A DNA stretch of 64,000 nucleotides, from the NCBI RefSeq assembly GCF_000270245.1, contig NC_015635.1:2728001-2792000 (forward strand), read 5' to 3'. The notes under the pieces were generated by a model. That model saw only the letters and a list, made by a program, of their open reading frames with translations, ran no database searches and was not told the DNA's origin. The DNA is from Microlunatus phosphovorus NM-1. GTDB taxonomy: Bacteria; Actinomycetota; Actinomycetes; Propionibacteriales; Propionibacteriaceae. Made by a program: the position numbers and the translations under genes. Positions 50,294-58,375 of this stretch are shown here, one piece after another (the stretch's first letter is position 1; the number at the start of each line of letters is the position of its first letter).

Positions 50294-52066
50294 TCAGTAG
50301 CCGTCCAGCCAGCGTCGTAGCCGGTCGCCGTCCCGGGCCAGATCGACTGTGAAACCGGCGGAGAAGGCCGACCCGCTCCAGCCGACGGCCGGCTGCTTCT
50401 CATCGGCATCACACCAGATCACCTCGAGCCGGTGACCCAGCACCGAGGCGATCATGTACTCGTTGCGGGCGGTATAGGACTCCGAGGACAAGATGAGCAG
50501 GTCCCGCGGACCCTGGCACAGCGCTGAGGTGAACATCGCGCTGCCGGCCAGACCCGCGATCCGCTGCGCATGGTGGAACATCGCTACCTGCTCGGGCAGG
50601 TCGTGATCCTCTGGGAATACCACGGTGTAGCCGTGCTCCCGGGCGAGATCTTCGACTTCGGCGATGTTGTGGCAGACCCGTTTGTAGCTCGGTCGGCGGC
50701 TGCAGAAGATCCGGTCCGGACGGTCCCGGTCGCCGGTTTGGGCGAGCAGACTGTCGTGGACCCGCGCCCAGGTCTCGGCGATGCGAGCGTCCATGAAGTC
50801 GGGGTTCGACAGCATCGGGGTGGCCGCGAGAAGGGTGTCGGCTCGCACCGGTCCACGGACGGCGACTACCTGGTCGACCCCCGCCGCGGCGAAGATCGCC
50901 TGCTGGAAGGGTGAGATCGTCTGCTGCTCGCCCCGCAGCAGGATCAGGCCCTGGACCTCTGGGTACGCCTGCTGGGCGGCGGGAAGTGCCCAGAGCCTGG
51001 AAAGCTGCTCGGTCATGGTGTGGCCGAAGTGATCTGGCCACTCCGAGTCCAGATAGAAGTAGGCGCCGGGCAGCGGTCGGACCTCGGCTCGTGCGGCCGC
51101 GCCCTTGAGCCGGGCGAAATCCTGGGCCACCTCCTGGAGGAAGCGGTTCTGCAGCCGCGGCCCGTAGTAGTGCCGATAGGTGTCGGGCAGCAGCACCCCA
51201 CCTGACACCGCGACCTGGTGGGGATAGCAGGACACCGAGCGGTACGCCCGCAGCGCCATCGGCGGATTGTCGAACACCGGCCGAAAGCGTTTGTCGTAGT
51301 CGTGCAGGTTGACCTCGAGGGTGGCCGCCGAGGTCAACGGCGCCGCCGGAAGCGTCGTGATCACCGTGCCCAACTCGGGTCGAGCCTGCAGGATCGTGCC
51401 GATCTGGCGCTCTCGGGTCTTCGGCAGCGCCTCGGTCCGCTTGCCCAGGACCAGGGTCGCACCGTCCAACTGCACCGACCGCAGCGCGGCTGCCAACTGG
51501 AGGTCGTCCTGCGCCTGCCGACCAACGGGCTTCTCCTCAGGCCGGGGCACGTCCAGCAGACCGGCGACGTAGCACCACAGTCCCTGCGTACGGTCGGTGT
51601 CGGTGCCTGCGGTCAAGGCATCCGCCACCAGATAGCGTCCCCCGGATCGCACGTGCCAGAAGCAGCGTCGCCACCGGGTCACCTGCTCGGCACCAGCGCC
51701 CGTCAGATCGACCAGCACGTCGAACGGACCGGCCGCGGTCAGCTGGGTGTGCGACTCCTCCAGGGACTGCTCCGACATCAGCACTGTGACTCCCAGGTCG
51801 GGCCACGACTCGGCCAGCAGCGACGCCAGCTCAAGGCCCCCGGGCTCGGTCACCACCGCACAGCGGCGCGCCTTGGTGTCTCGTAGGCATCTGTCCAGTT
51901 GTCGCAACATCGGCAGTGGCGGGATCTGCTCCTGACCCGGGCGGCCTTTCGCGACAGCCGTCAGGGTCGGCGGCCGGTGAGCCGCAGGCTTGGCCGGTGG
52001 CTCCGGCGCGCCGCGCAGCAGCCGTCCGGCCACTCGACGCAACCGTCTCAGCCCACGACGTATCAC
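50294..52066 (-). CDS. GT61 family glycosyltransferase with N-terminal Rossmann-like extension
   Basis: A 590-residue protein. Residues ~300-560 are a GT61 (DUF563) domain: ALYFYLDSEWPDHFGHTMTE-like opening, VQGLILLRGEQQT, RIFCSRRPSYKRVCHN, YTVVFPEDHDLPEQVAMFHH and IAGLAGSAMFTSALCQ with the conserved G-x-G-A/S-A pattern. Residues ~60-190 look like a degenerate nucleotide- or SAM-binding fold (RCAVVTEPGGLELASLLAE, GPFDVLVDLTGAGAEQVTRW). The basic N-terminus (MIRRGLRRLRRVAGRLLRG) may sit on the membrane. The start is GTG. It is divergent from the CDP-ribitol synthase gene across 99 bases. Confidence 0.85.
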   Translation of the reverse strand: MIRRGLRRLRRVAGRLLRGAPEPPAKPAAHRPPTLTAVAKGRPGQEQIPPLPMLRQLDRCLRDTKARRCAVVTEPGGLELASLLAESWPDLGVTVLMSEQSLEESHTQLTAAGPFDVLVDLTGAGAEQVTRWRRCFWHVRSGGRYLVADALTAGTDTDRTQGLWCYVAGLLDVPRPEEKPVGRQAQDDLQLAAALRSVQLDGATLVLGKRTEALPKTRERQIGTILQARPELGTVITTLPAAPLTSAATLEVNLHDYDKRFRPVFDNPPMALRAYRSVSCYPHQVAVSGGVLLPDTYRHYYGPRLQNRFLQEVAQDFARLKGAAARAEVRPLPGAYFYLDSEWPDHFGHTMTEQLSRLWALPAAQQAYPEVQGLILLRGEQQTISPFQQAIFAAAGVDQVVAVRGPVRADTLLAATPMLSNPDFMDARIAETWARVHDSLLAQTGDRDRPDRIFCSRRPSYKRVCHNIAEVEDLAREHGYTVVFPEDHDLPEQVAMFHHAQRIAGLAGSAMFTSALCQGPRDLLILSSESYTARNEYMIASVLGHRLEVIWCDADEKQPAVGWSGSAFSAGFTVDLARDGDRLRRWLDGY

Positions 52067-52109
52067 CGCTGCAGGCTATGCGATGGGTCGGCTTCGGTGC
52101 GACACCGCC

Positions 52110-52158
52110 GCCTGCGACACCGCCGCAACAGCCGTCTGCCCATGTCGCAGGCTAGAGT
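52110..52158 (+). promoter_or_regulatory. Inverted repeat and -10 box in the divergent GT61 / CDP-ribitol region
   Basis: GCCTGCGACA (52110-52119) and TGTCGCAGGC (52143-52152) form a perfect 10-bp inverted repeat with a 23-base gap, directly followed by TAGAGT (52153-52158), a -10 box seven bases before the GTG of the rightward gene. A 14-bp direct repeat TGCGACACCGCCGC occurs at 52098 and 52113. The arrangement suggests an operator for the divergent pair. Confidence 0.4.
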
Positions 52159-52165
52159 CGCCGGG

Positions 52166-53602
52166 GTGAGTCGCCTGCGTAATGTCGCTGTCATCCTCGC
52201 CGGCGGGACCGGCACCCGAGTTGGCCTCAGCATCCCCAAGCAGCTGATCAAGATCGCCGGAAAGCCGATCATCGAGCACACGATCGCCGCGATGCAGGCG
52301 TCGCCGCTGATCGACGAGATCGTGGTGATGATGACCCCGGGCTATCTCGACGAAGTCCGGGCGATCGTCAAGAAGGGCGGCTACGGAAAGGTGGGCCAGA
52401 TCCTCGAGGGGGCCGACTGGCCGAACGCCACCCGGAACGACACCACCGCGCTGGCGTTGCAGGCGCTCGGGGAGGTGGACTGCAACGTGCTGCTGCACGA
52501 TGCCGTCCGACCGCTGGTCTCACAGACGATCATCACCGCGAACGTCGAGGCGCTGCAGACCTACCAGGCCGTCGACACCGCGATCCCCTCGGCGGACACG
52601 GTGATCCAGGTGGATGCCGTGCCGGCCGCTGGCGAGGACCCGCGGATGACCGATGTGCTTCCTCGGCACCTGCTCCGCCGCGGACAGACCCCGCAGTCGT
52701 TTCGTCTCTCGACCATCCGGGCTGCGTACGCGAAGGCCACCGAGGACCCCGACTTCACCGCCACCGACGACTGCACGGTCGTGCTGCGCTATCTGCCGGA
52801 CGTGCCGATCGCGGTCGTGTCCGGTCACGAGCGGAACATGAAAGTGACCGAGCCGATCGACGTGTACATCGCCGACAAGCTCTTCCAGCTCACCTCGGCC
52901 GATCATCCGGCGCCGCTCAGCGAGGAGGAGTATCACGCGCGGCTGGACGGCAAGACCTTCGTCGTCTTCGGCGGCTCGTACGGCATCGGCGGCGACATCG
53001 CCGATCTGGCCAAGACGTACGGGGCAACGGTCAAGACCTTCTCCCGATCCTCCACCAACACCCATGTGCAGCGACGTGAGGATGTCGTCGCCGCGTGCCG
53101 GCAGGTGCTGGCCGAGACCGGACGGGTCGACTTCGTCGTCAACACCGCCGGTGTGCTCCCGCGTGGTGAGCTCGCCGAGTCCACCGAGGAGACGATCTAC
53201 GCCGCCACCGAGGTCAACTATCTGGCTCCGATCTTCATCGCCCAGGAGTTCTATCCGCACCTGGCCGAGACCAAAGGGTCGCTGCTGCTGTTCACCTCGT
53301 CCTCCTACACCCGTGGCCGTTCCGGCTACTCCCTCTACTCCTCGGCGAAGGCCGCGGTGGTCAACCTGACCCAGGCGCTGGCCGACGAGTGGGCCGGCTC
53401 CGGGGTGCGGGTCAACTGCGTCAACCCGGAGCGGACCGGCACCCCGATGCGGACCAAGGCCTTCGGCGACGAGCCGCCGGGCACGCTGCTGTCGTCGCCG
53501 GAGGTGGCCAAGCAGTCGCTGGACGTGCTGCTGTCCGGTCAGACCGGCCACATCATCGACATCCGACGCGAAGACGGGCCGGCCGCGCTGGCGAACGGGT
53601 GA
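52166..53602 (+). CDS. Bifunctional cytidylyltransferase / SDR, Bcs1-like CDP-ribitol synthase
   Basis: A 478-residue fusion. The N-terminal ~240 residues are an IspD/TarI-type cytidylyltransferase (VILAGGTGTRVGLSIPKQL, VLLHDAVRPLV, RGQTPQSFRL, TEPIDVYIAD). The C-terminal ~230 residues are an SDR reductase (VFGGSYGIGGDIADLAK, VVNTAGVLPRGELAE, and the YSLYSSAK catalytic Tyr-x3-Lys). This order and length match Haemophilus Bcs1, which reduces ribulose-5-phosphate and makes CDP-ribitol. It would supply ribitol-phosphate to the two big transferases in this locus. The GTG at 52166 has a leaderless-type -10; an in-frame ATG at 52142 is an alternative. Confidence 0.88.
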   Translation: MSRLRNVAVILAGGTGTRVGLSIPKQLIKIAGKPIIEHTIAAMQASPLIDEIVVMMTPGYLDEVRAIVKKGGYGKVGQILEGADWPNATRNDTTALALQALGEVDCNVLLHDAVRPLVSQTIITANVEALQTYQAVDTAIPSADTVIQVDAVPAAGEDPRMTDVLPRHLLRRGQTPQSFRLSTIRAAYAKATEDPDFTATDDCTVVLRYLPDVPIAVVSGHERNMKVTEPIDVYIADKLFQLTSADHPAPLSEEEYHARLDGKTFVVFGGSYGIGGDIADLAKTYGATVKTFSRSSTNTHVQRREDVVAACRQVLAETGRVDFVVNTAGVLPRGELAESTEETIYAATEVNYLAPIFIAQEFYPHLAETKGSLLLFTSSSYTRGRSGYSLYSSAKAAVVNLTQALADEWAGSGVRVNCVNPERTGTPMRTKAFGDEPPGTLLSSPEVAKQSLDVLLSGQTGHIIDIRREDGPAALANG

Positions 53603-53628
53603 CGGCGTCGCCGATGCTCGGCGCGGTC

Positions 53629-53649
53629 GGCTGACCTCCGCTGTCAGCC
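53629..53649. terminator. Small hairpin between convergent genes
   Basis: GGCTGAC (53629-53635) and GTCAGCC (53643-53649) pair perfectly around a 7-base loop, between the stops of the CDP-ribitol synthase gene and the first secreted phosphatase gene. There is no T-run, and the stem is short. Confidence 0.45.
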
Positions 53650-53668
53650 TCACTCCGCCCGTTCGGGA

Positions 53669-55105
53669 TCAGATCGTGATGTCGGCGTACACCAGGTTGT
53701 GGTCCGAGGCGCGGGTGGCATCGGGATTCTTCATCAGGTTCACCCAGCGATCCGCGCTGCCCCTGCCGCCCTTCACCATCACCACGTCCAGGTGGGAGCC
53801 CAGTCCGCTGGAGTGCTTCGTCAGCCTCGTCTTGAACTCGTTGACCGTCGTGTACGCGACATTGGTGCGACTCGCCGACGCCTTGGTGTCGTAGAAGCCT
53901 CCGGCGACCAACGCGTCGTGGCCGGAATAGCCCGACCGGTCGTTCTGCCAGGTGTTGATGTCAGCCCCCAGAACCACCGGGTAGTTCTTGGTGTTGACCT
54001 TGTTCACCAAGGTCACGATCGACCTCGCCTGGTTGCCCCGGAGCTGGTCGTACCTCGCACCGGTCTTCTTGTTGGAGCTGTGCCGCTCGTCCAAGTGCGC
54101 CGAGACTGCCCAGAACTGCTGTCCGGTGGAACGGTCCTGCAGCAAAGCGTAGTTGCCCCGCCGCCGCTTGCTCTCGCTGTCGCCCGACAGGATCGGCAGC
54201 GCGAAGGAGCAGGACGAGTGGTAGCTGTCCTTGCCGGTGTACTCCGGGCAGTCACTGAGCAGCTTGAAGCGCTTGTTGTCATAGAGGATCCGGGTGCCCT
54301 GAGTGCCCGACGGCAGGTTCCAGTTCACGTACGACGTTGTGCGCACCATCGTGTAGTCGTACTTCGAGCCGCCCTGCTTCTTGAGCTGGTCGACCAAAGT
54401 GGTGGTCTGCCGGCCGACGTTCCCGATCGGTGCGTTCACGCCGTCCGCACGCCCGGGTGAGGTCTCCTGCAGCAGCACCACACCGGCACCGGTGCTGAGG
54501 ATGTCCGTGGCGACATCGTCGACCCGATTGAGCCAACTGCGCGAGCCCTTGCCCAGCTGCGCGGTGAGGAGGTTGAAGGTCGCCACCCGCACTCCGGTGC
54601 CCTTGCTGGTGGTGCTGCTGGCGTTGCTGCTCTTGGCGGACTTGCTCCCGGCGACGGGTTCCTTGGGCATCACGATCTGCAGCTTCGGATAGGCCTTGGT
54701 GTAGGTCTTCTTGCCCACCTTGTTGACCGCGGTGAAGCGGTAGTAGAGGTAGTTGGCCGAGCCGAGCGGCGCGCCGGCGCTCTTCGCCTGAGCCGCAGAC
54801 ATCGTCCACGACCGCGACTTGGCCGAGATCTTGAATTTCCTTGCGTGCCGGCCCGACTTCGGCAGCGAGGACTTGGCGGACTTGCTGAAGGAGCTCAGCG
54901 CGGTCTCCAGCACGAAGTAGTCGGTCCTCTTTCCGGCACTCTTCCAACGGAAGGTCACCGTCCCCGGGCCTGCCCCGGGGGTCGCTGTGACTTTGGTGAC
55001 GGCCGACGGTTTCTTGCTGGCGGCTTCCGCGACCGACGGGTTGGACAGCAGCCCCGCGACGAGCAGGAGAGCAGCAGACAGCGCGACAAGACGGAGGAAA
55101 CGCAT
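53669..55105 (-). CDS. Secreted endonuclease/exonuclease/phosphatase family protein, copy 1
   Basis: A 478-residue exported protein. A signal peptide (FLRLVALSAALLLVAGLLSN, cleavage after AEA) is followed by a fibronectin-like beta domain (~residues 35-145, GTVTFRWKSAGKRTDYFVLE) and a DNase I-like EEP domain (~175-478). The catalytic pattern is ATFNLLTAQ (Asn), VVLLQETSPG (Glu), AVSAHLDERHSS, GADINTWQND (Asp/Asn) and the final ASDHNLVYADI (Asp-His). The substrate may be DNA or a phosphodiester such as a teichoic acid. The ATG at 55105 follows GAGGAGTTTC. Copy 1 has its own promoter and is 40-60% identical by eye to the next two copies. Confidence 0.88.
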   Translation of the reverse strand: MRFLRLVALSAALLLVAGLLSNPSVAEAASKKPSAVTKVTATPGAGPGTVTFRWKSAGKRTDYFVLETALSSFSKSAKSSLPKSGRHARKFKISAKSRSWTMSAAQAKSAGAPLGSANYLYYRFTAVNKVGKKTYTKAYPKLQIVMPKEPVAGSKSAKSSNASSTTSKGTGVRVATFNLLTAQLGKGSRSWLNRVDDVATDILSTGAGVVLLQETSPGRADGVNAPIGNVGRQTTTLVDQLKKQGGSKYDYTMVRTTSYVNWNLPSGTQGTRILYDNKRFKLLSDCPEYTGKDSYHSSCSFALPILSGDSESKRRRGNYALLQDRSTGQQFWAVSAHLDERHSSNKKTGARYDQLRGNQARSIVTLVNKVNTKNYPVVLGADINTWQNDRSGYSGHDALVAGGFYDTKASASRTNVAYTTVNEFKTRLTKHSSGLGSHLDVVMVKGGRGSADRWVNLMKNPDATRASDHNLVYADITI

Positions 55106-55189
55106 GAAACTCCTCGTGGTGGGGAAACTCGCGGCCGAAGCCGCTGTACGTCGATTTCCCCGAGGTGCGCATGCGCACAACGAGTCGGA

Positions 55190-55229
55190 ACACTAGCCGA
55201 CTCGCCAATCCAGTGCCAAATGTTACGAA
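55190..55229 (-). promoter_or_regulatory. Conserved promoter of phosphatase copy 1
   Basis: Read on the minus strand: upstream element TTCGTAACA (55229-55221), -35 TTGGCA (55219-55214), 18-base spacer, and -10 TAGTGT (55195-55190). The same element, spacings and flanking pattern occur upstream of copy 3 at 58239-58200. Start of transcription would be about 80 bases before the ATG. Confidence 0.6.
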
Positions 55230-55265
55230 CCAGAGACGAGTTCGTCCTGCAGACCTCCTACGAGG

Positions 55266-56666
55266 TCAGAGCTTGATATCGGCGTACACCAGGTTGTGGT
55301 CCGAAGGCCGACGGGAGTCGGGGTTCTTCAGCTTGTTCACCCAGCGATCGGCTCCGCCTTTGCCGCCCTTCACCATCACCACGTCCAGGTGCGACCCGAC
55401 ACCGTGGCTGTTCGGCTTCAGGGTCCGATCGAAGCGGTTGGAGGTCGTGTACGCGGGATTGACCCGGATCCGTGCGGCCGCGGTGTCGTAGAAGCCGCCG
55501 GCGATCATGGCAGCGTGGCCCGCGTACCCGGCTTTGTCGTTCTGCCAGGTGTTGGTGTCGGCGCCGAAGACCACCGGATACTTCTTCTTGTTCACCTTCG
55601 TCACCAGCCGCAGCACCGCCCTGGCCTGCTGGCCCCGCAGCGCGTTGTATCTGGCCGCGGCGGTCTTGTTGGAGCTGTGCCGCTCGTCGAAATGCGCCGA
55701 CACCGCCCAGAACTTCTTTCCGGTCGCCCGGCTCTTCAGCAAGGCATAGCCGCCCCGACGACGCTTGTTCTCGCCGTCGGTGGACAGCATCGGCAGCTTG
55801 AACGAACAGGAGGCGTTGTAGGTCTTCTTGCCGGTCTTCTCCGGGCACGAGCTGACCAGCTTGTAGCGCTTGTTGTCATACAGCACCCGCCCACCCTGAG
55901 TGCCCCGCGGCAGGCCGGTCTTCACGTACAAGGTGGTGCGTGCCATCCGGTAGTCATGCTTCTTGCCGCCACGCTTCGCCAGGTGAGCGAGCAGCGTCGT
56001 GGTCTGCCGGCCGACCTTCGCGGTGGAGCCGCCCTTGCCGTCGGCACGACCAGGTGAGACCTCCTGCAACAGCACGACCCCGGCCTTGCTGCTGAGGATC
56101 TCCTTGGCCACGTCGTCCACCCGATGCAGCCAGTTGCGCTTGTCCTTGGTGGCCTTGACCGTCCGTACGTTGTACGTCGCGACCCGGATCTTGGTGCCCT
56201 TCTTGCGCGATGTCCCCACTGCCTGCGGCAGCACCGCCTGCAGGTGTGGATAGGCCTTGACGACATTCTTCTTGCCCACCCGGTTGACCGCGAAGAGGCG
56301 GTAGTAGAGATGGTTGGCCGAGCCCAGGGGCGCGCCGGCCCTGCTGGCCTGGCCCCGCGACATCGTCCACGAACGCACCTTCGCGGAGAGCTTGAACGTC
56401 CTGGCCTGGCGACCCGACGTGGGGAGCTTCGACTTGGGCGACTTGCTGAACGACGTCAGCCCGGTCTCCAGCAGGAAGTAGTCGGTGTTCTTGCCCGCAC
56501 TCTTCCAGCGGAAGACCACCGTCCCTGGAGTCGAGCCCGGTCTGGCGGTGAGGCTGGTGATCGCCGAAGGTGTTCTGTTCGCCGCCGACGCTGGCGGCGG
56601 GGTGGACAGCAGGCCGATCGCAAACAATGGCCCGATGCTCAAGGCGATCAGACGACGGCAACGCAT
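55266..56666 (-). CDS. Secreted endonuclease/exonuclease/phosphatase family protein, copy 2
   Basis: A 466-residue paralogue of copies 1 and 3 with the same build: signal peptide ending in ASA near residue 28, fibronectin-like domain (~30-140), and EEP domain (~165-466) with ATYNVRTVK, VVLLQEVSPGRAD, AVSAHFDERHSSN, FGADTNTWQND and PSDHNLVYADI. The catalytic GADIN of the sisters is GADTN here, a mild change. It is strongly basic (many Lys/Arg), which could help it bind a polyanion. GAGGAGTCCC precedes the ATG. Only 53 bases separate it from copy 3, with no promoter of the shared type, so the two are probably cotranscribed. Confidence 0.88.
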   Translation of the reverse strand: MRCRRLIALSIGPLFAIGLLSTPPPASAANRTPSAITSLTARPGSTPGTVVFRWKSAGKNTDYFLLETGLTSFSKSPKSKLPTSGRQARTFKLSAKVRSWTMSRGQASRAGAPLGSANHLYYRLFAVNRVGKKNVVKAYPHLQAVLPQAVGTSRKKGTKIRVATYNVRTVKATKDKRNWLHRVDDVAKEILSSKAGVVLLQEVSPGRADGKGGSTAKVGRQTTTLLAHLAKRGGKKHDYRMARTTLYVKTGLPRGTQGGRVLYDNKRYKLVSSCPEKTGKKTYNASCSFKLPMLSTDGENKRRRGGYALLKSRATGKKFWAVSAHFDERHSSNKTAAARYNALRGQQARAVLRLVTKVNKKKYPVVFGADTNTWQNDKAGYAGHAAMIAGGFYDTAAARIRVNPAYTTSNRFDRTLKPNSHGVGSHLDVVMVKGGKGGADRWVNKLKNPDSRRPSDHNLVYADIKL

Positions 56667-56719
56667 GGGACTCCTCTATCGGTGTGCTGCGATCGATACC
56701 GGATCGCAACGGCACCAGC

Positions 56720-58123
56720 TCAGATCGTGATGTCGGCGTAGACCAGGTTGTGATCGGACGGGCGATCCGGATCGGGATTCTGCATCAGGTTCACCCAGCG
56801 ATCGGCGCCGCCCTTGCCGCCCTTCACCATCACCACGTCCAGGTGTGAACCGAAGCCGCTGGAGTTCGGCTTCAGCGTCGTCGCGAAGCCGTTGGATGTC
56901 GTGTACTCGGGATTGATGCGAGTAGCTGCGGCCAACGCATCGGCGAAACCGCCGGCGATCATCGCGTCGTGCCCGGAATAGCCCGACTTGTCGCTCTGCC
57001 AGGTGTTGATGTCGGCGCCGAAGATCACCGGGTAACCCGCGGTGTTGACCTTGTTGATCAGCGCCAGCAACGACCTGGCCTGAGCACCGCGCAGCGCGTC
57101 GTACTTGGGTCCGGTGGTCTTGCTGGTGCTGTGCCGCTCGTCGAAATGCGCCGACACTGCCCAGAACTTCTGTCCGGTGGAACGGTTCTGCAGCAGGGCG
57201 TAGCCGCCGCGGCGACGCTTCTTCTCACCGTCCGATGACAGAATCGGCAGCTTGAACGAGCAGGAGGCGTTGTAGGTCTTCTTGCCGGTCTTCTCCGGGC
57301 ACGAGCTGAGCAGCTTGTAGCGCTTGTTGTCGTAGAGAATCCGGCCACCCTGCGTGCCTCGGGGAAGCCCCGACTTCAGGTACGAGGTGGTGCGTACCAT
57401 CCGGTAGTCGTAGCTCTTGCCCCCCTGCTTCTTCAGGTGGTCGACCAAGGTCGTGGTCTGCCGACCGACCTTCGCGGTGGAGCCGCCCTTGCCGTCGGCC
57501 CGGCCGGGCGAGATCTCCTGCAGCAGCACGACGCCTGCACGGGTGCTCAGGATGTCCGCCGCCACATCGTCGACCCGCTTCAGCCAGTTCCGCTTGTCCT
57601 TGGTGGCCTTGACCGTCCGTACGTTGAAGGTCGCGACCCGCATGTCGGTGCCCTTGCCGCTCGCGCCGGCGGGGAGTCCTGAGGGCATCACTGCCTGCAG
57701 CTTCGAATAGGCCGTGGTGTAGGTCTTCGAGCCGTCCACGTTGACGGCGAAGAAGCGGTAGTAGAGGTAGTTCGCCGAGCCCAAGGGCGCGCCTGCGGTG
57801 GCGGCGTCCGCTTTCGACATGGTCCACGATCGGACCTTGGCCGAGATCTTGAACGTCGCGGCATGGCGACCCGACCTCGGCAGCGACGAGCTGCTCGACT
57901 TGCTGAATGCCGTCAAACCGGTTTCGACCAGGAAGTAGTCGGTGTTCTTGCCCGCGCTTTGCCACTCGAAGACCACGGTGCCCGGGCTCGATCCCGGGCC
58001 GGCGGTGACGTCGGTGACGGCCGATGGCGCGGTGCTCGCCGCCTCCGCCACCGGCGGGGCGGACAACAGACCCACCGCAAGCAAAGGACCAGCGGACAGG
58101 GCGACGAGACGGCGACAACGCAT
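56720..58123 (-). CDS. Secreted endonuclease/exonuclease/phosphatase family protein, copy 3
   Basis: A 467-residue paralogue and first gene of the copy 3-copy 2 unit. The signal peptide reads LVALSAGPLLAVGLLSAPPV, the fibronectin-like domain is at ~32-140, and the EEP domain at ~165-467 has ATFNVRTVK, VVLLQEISPGRADG, AVSAHFDERHST, FGADINTWQSD and PSDHNLVYADI, all catalytic residues present. Its EEP domain is closest to copy 2 (long shared runs around the central RRRGGYAL region), suggesting copies 2 and 3 split last. The ATG at 58123 was chosen for its GAGGAGTCTC site; upstream frame codons are not signal-like. Confidence 0.88.
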   Translation of the reverse strand: MRCRRLVALSAGPLLAVGLLSAPPVAEAASTAPSAVTDVTAGPGSSPGTVVFEWQSAGKNTDYFLVETGLTAFSKSSSSSLPRSGRHAATFKISAKVRSWTMSKADAATAGAPLGSANYLYYRFFAVNVDGSKTYTTAYSKLQAVMPSGLPAGASGKGTDMRVATFNVRTVKATKDKRNWLKRVDDVAADILSTRAGVVLLQEISPGRADGKGGSTAKVGRQTTTLVDHLKKQGGKSYDYRMVRTTSYLKSGLPRGTQGGRILYDNKRYKLLSSCPEKTGKKTYNASCSFKLPILSSDGEKKRRRGGYALLQNRSTGQKFWAVSAHFDERHSTSKTTGPKYDALRGAQARSLLALINKVNTAGYPVIFGADINTWQSDKSGYSGHDAMIAGGFADALAAATRINPEYTTSNGFATTLKPNSSGFGSHLDVVMVKGGKGGADRWVNLMQNPDPDRPSDHNLVYADITI

Positions 58124-58199
58124 GAGACTCCTCCATCGGACCGCGGTCACGTCGCGGTCAAGCGGTTCTCCGAGATGTGCGGGAGCACGATGAGGCCGC

Positions 58200-58239
58200 A
58201 CACTAGTCGACCCGCCGATCGAGATACAACTGTTACGAA
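58200..58239 (-). promoter_or_regulatory. Conserved promoter of phosphatase copies 3 and 2
   Basis: Minus strand: TTCGTAACA (58239-58231), -35 TTGTAT (58229-58224), 18-base spacer, and -10 TAGTGT (58205-58200). It has identical geometry to the promoter at 55190-55229. A short inverted repeat CTCAGG/CCTGAG lies just upstream (58254-58270). Confidence 0.6.
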
Positions 58240-58375
58240 TGTGTTAGGTGATACTCAGGTTGAGCCTGAGTTGAGACTTTGCCGCAATCTACGCGGATGA
58301 TCCGACCCCGAACGTCGTGACCTGAGCGTCAGAATTCTCTGCCTGCACTGCAACCTCGGCTACCGGCCGGCGCGT

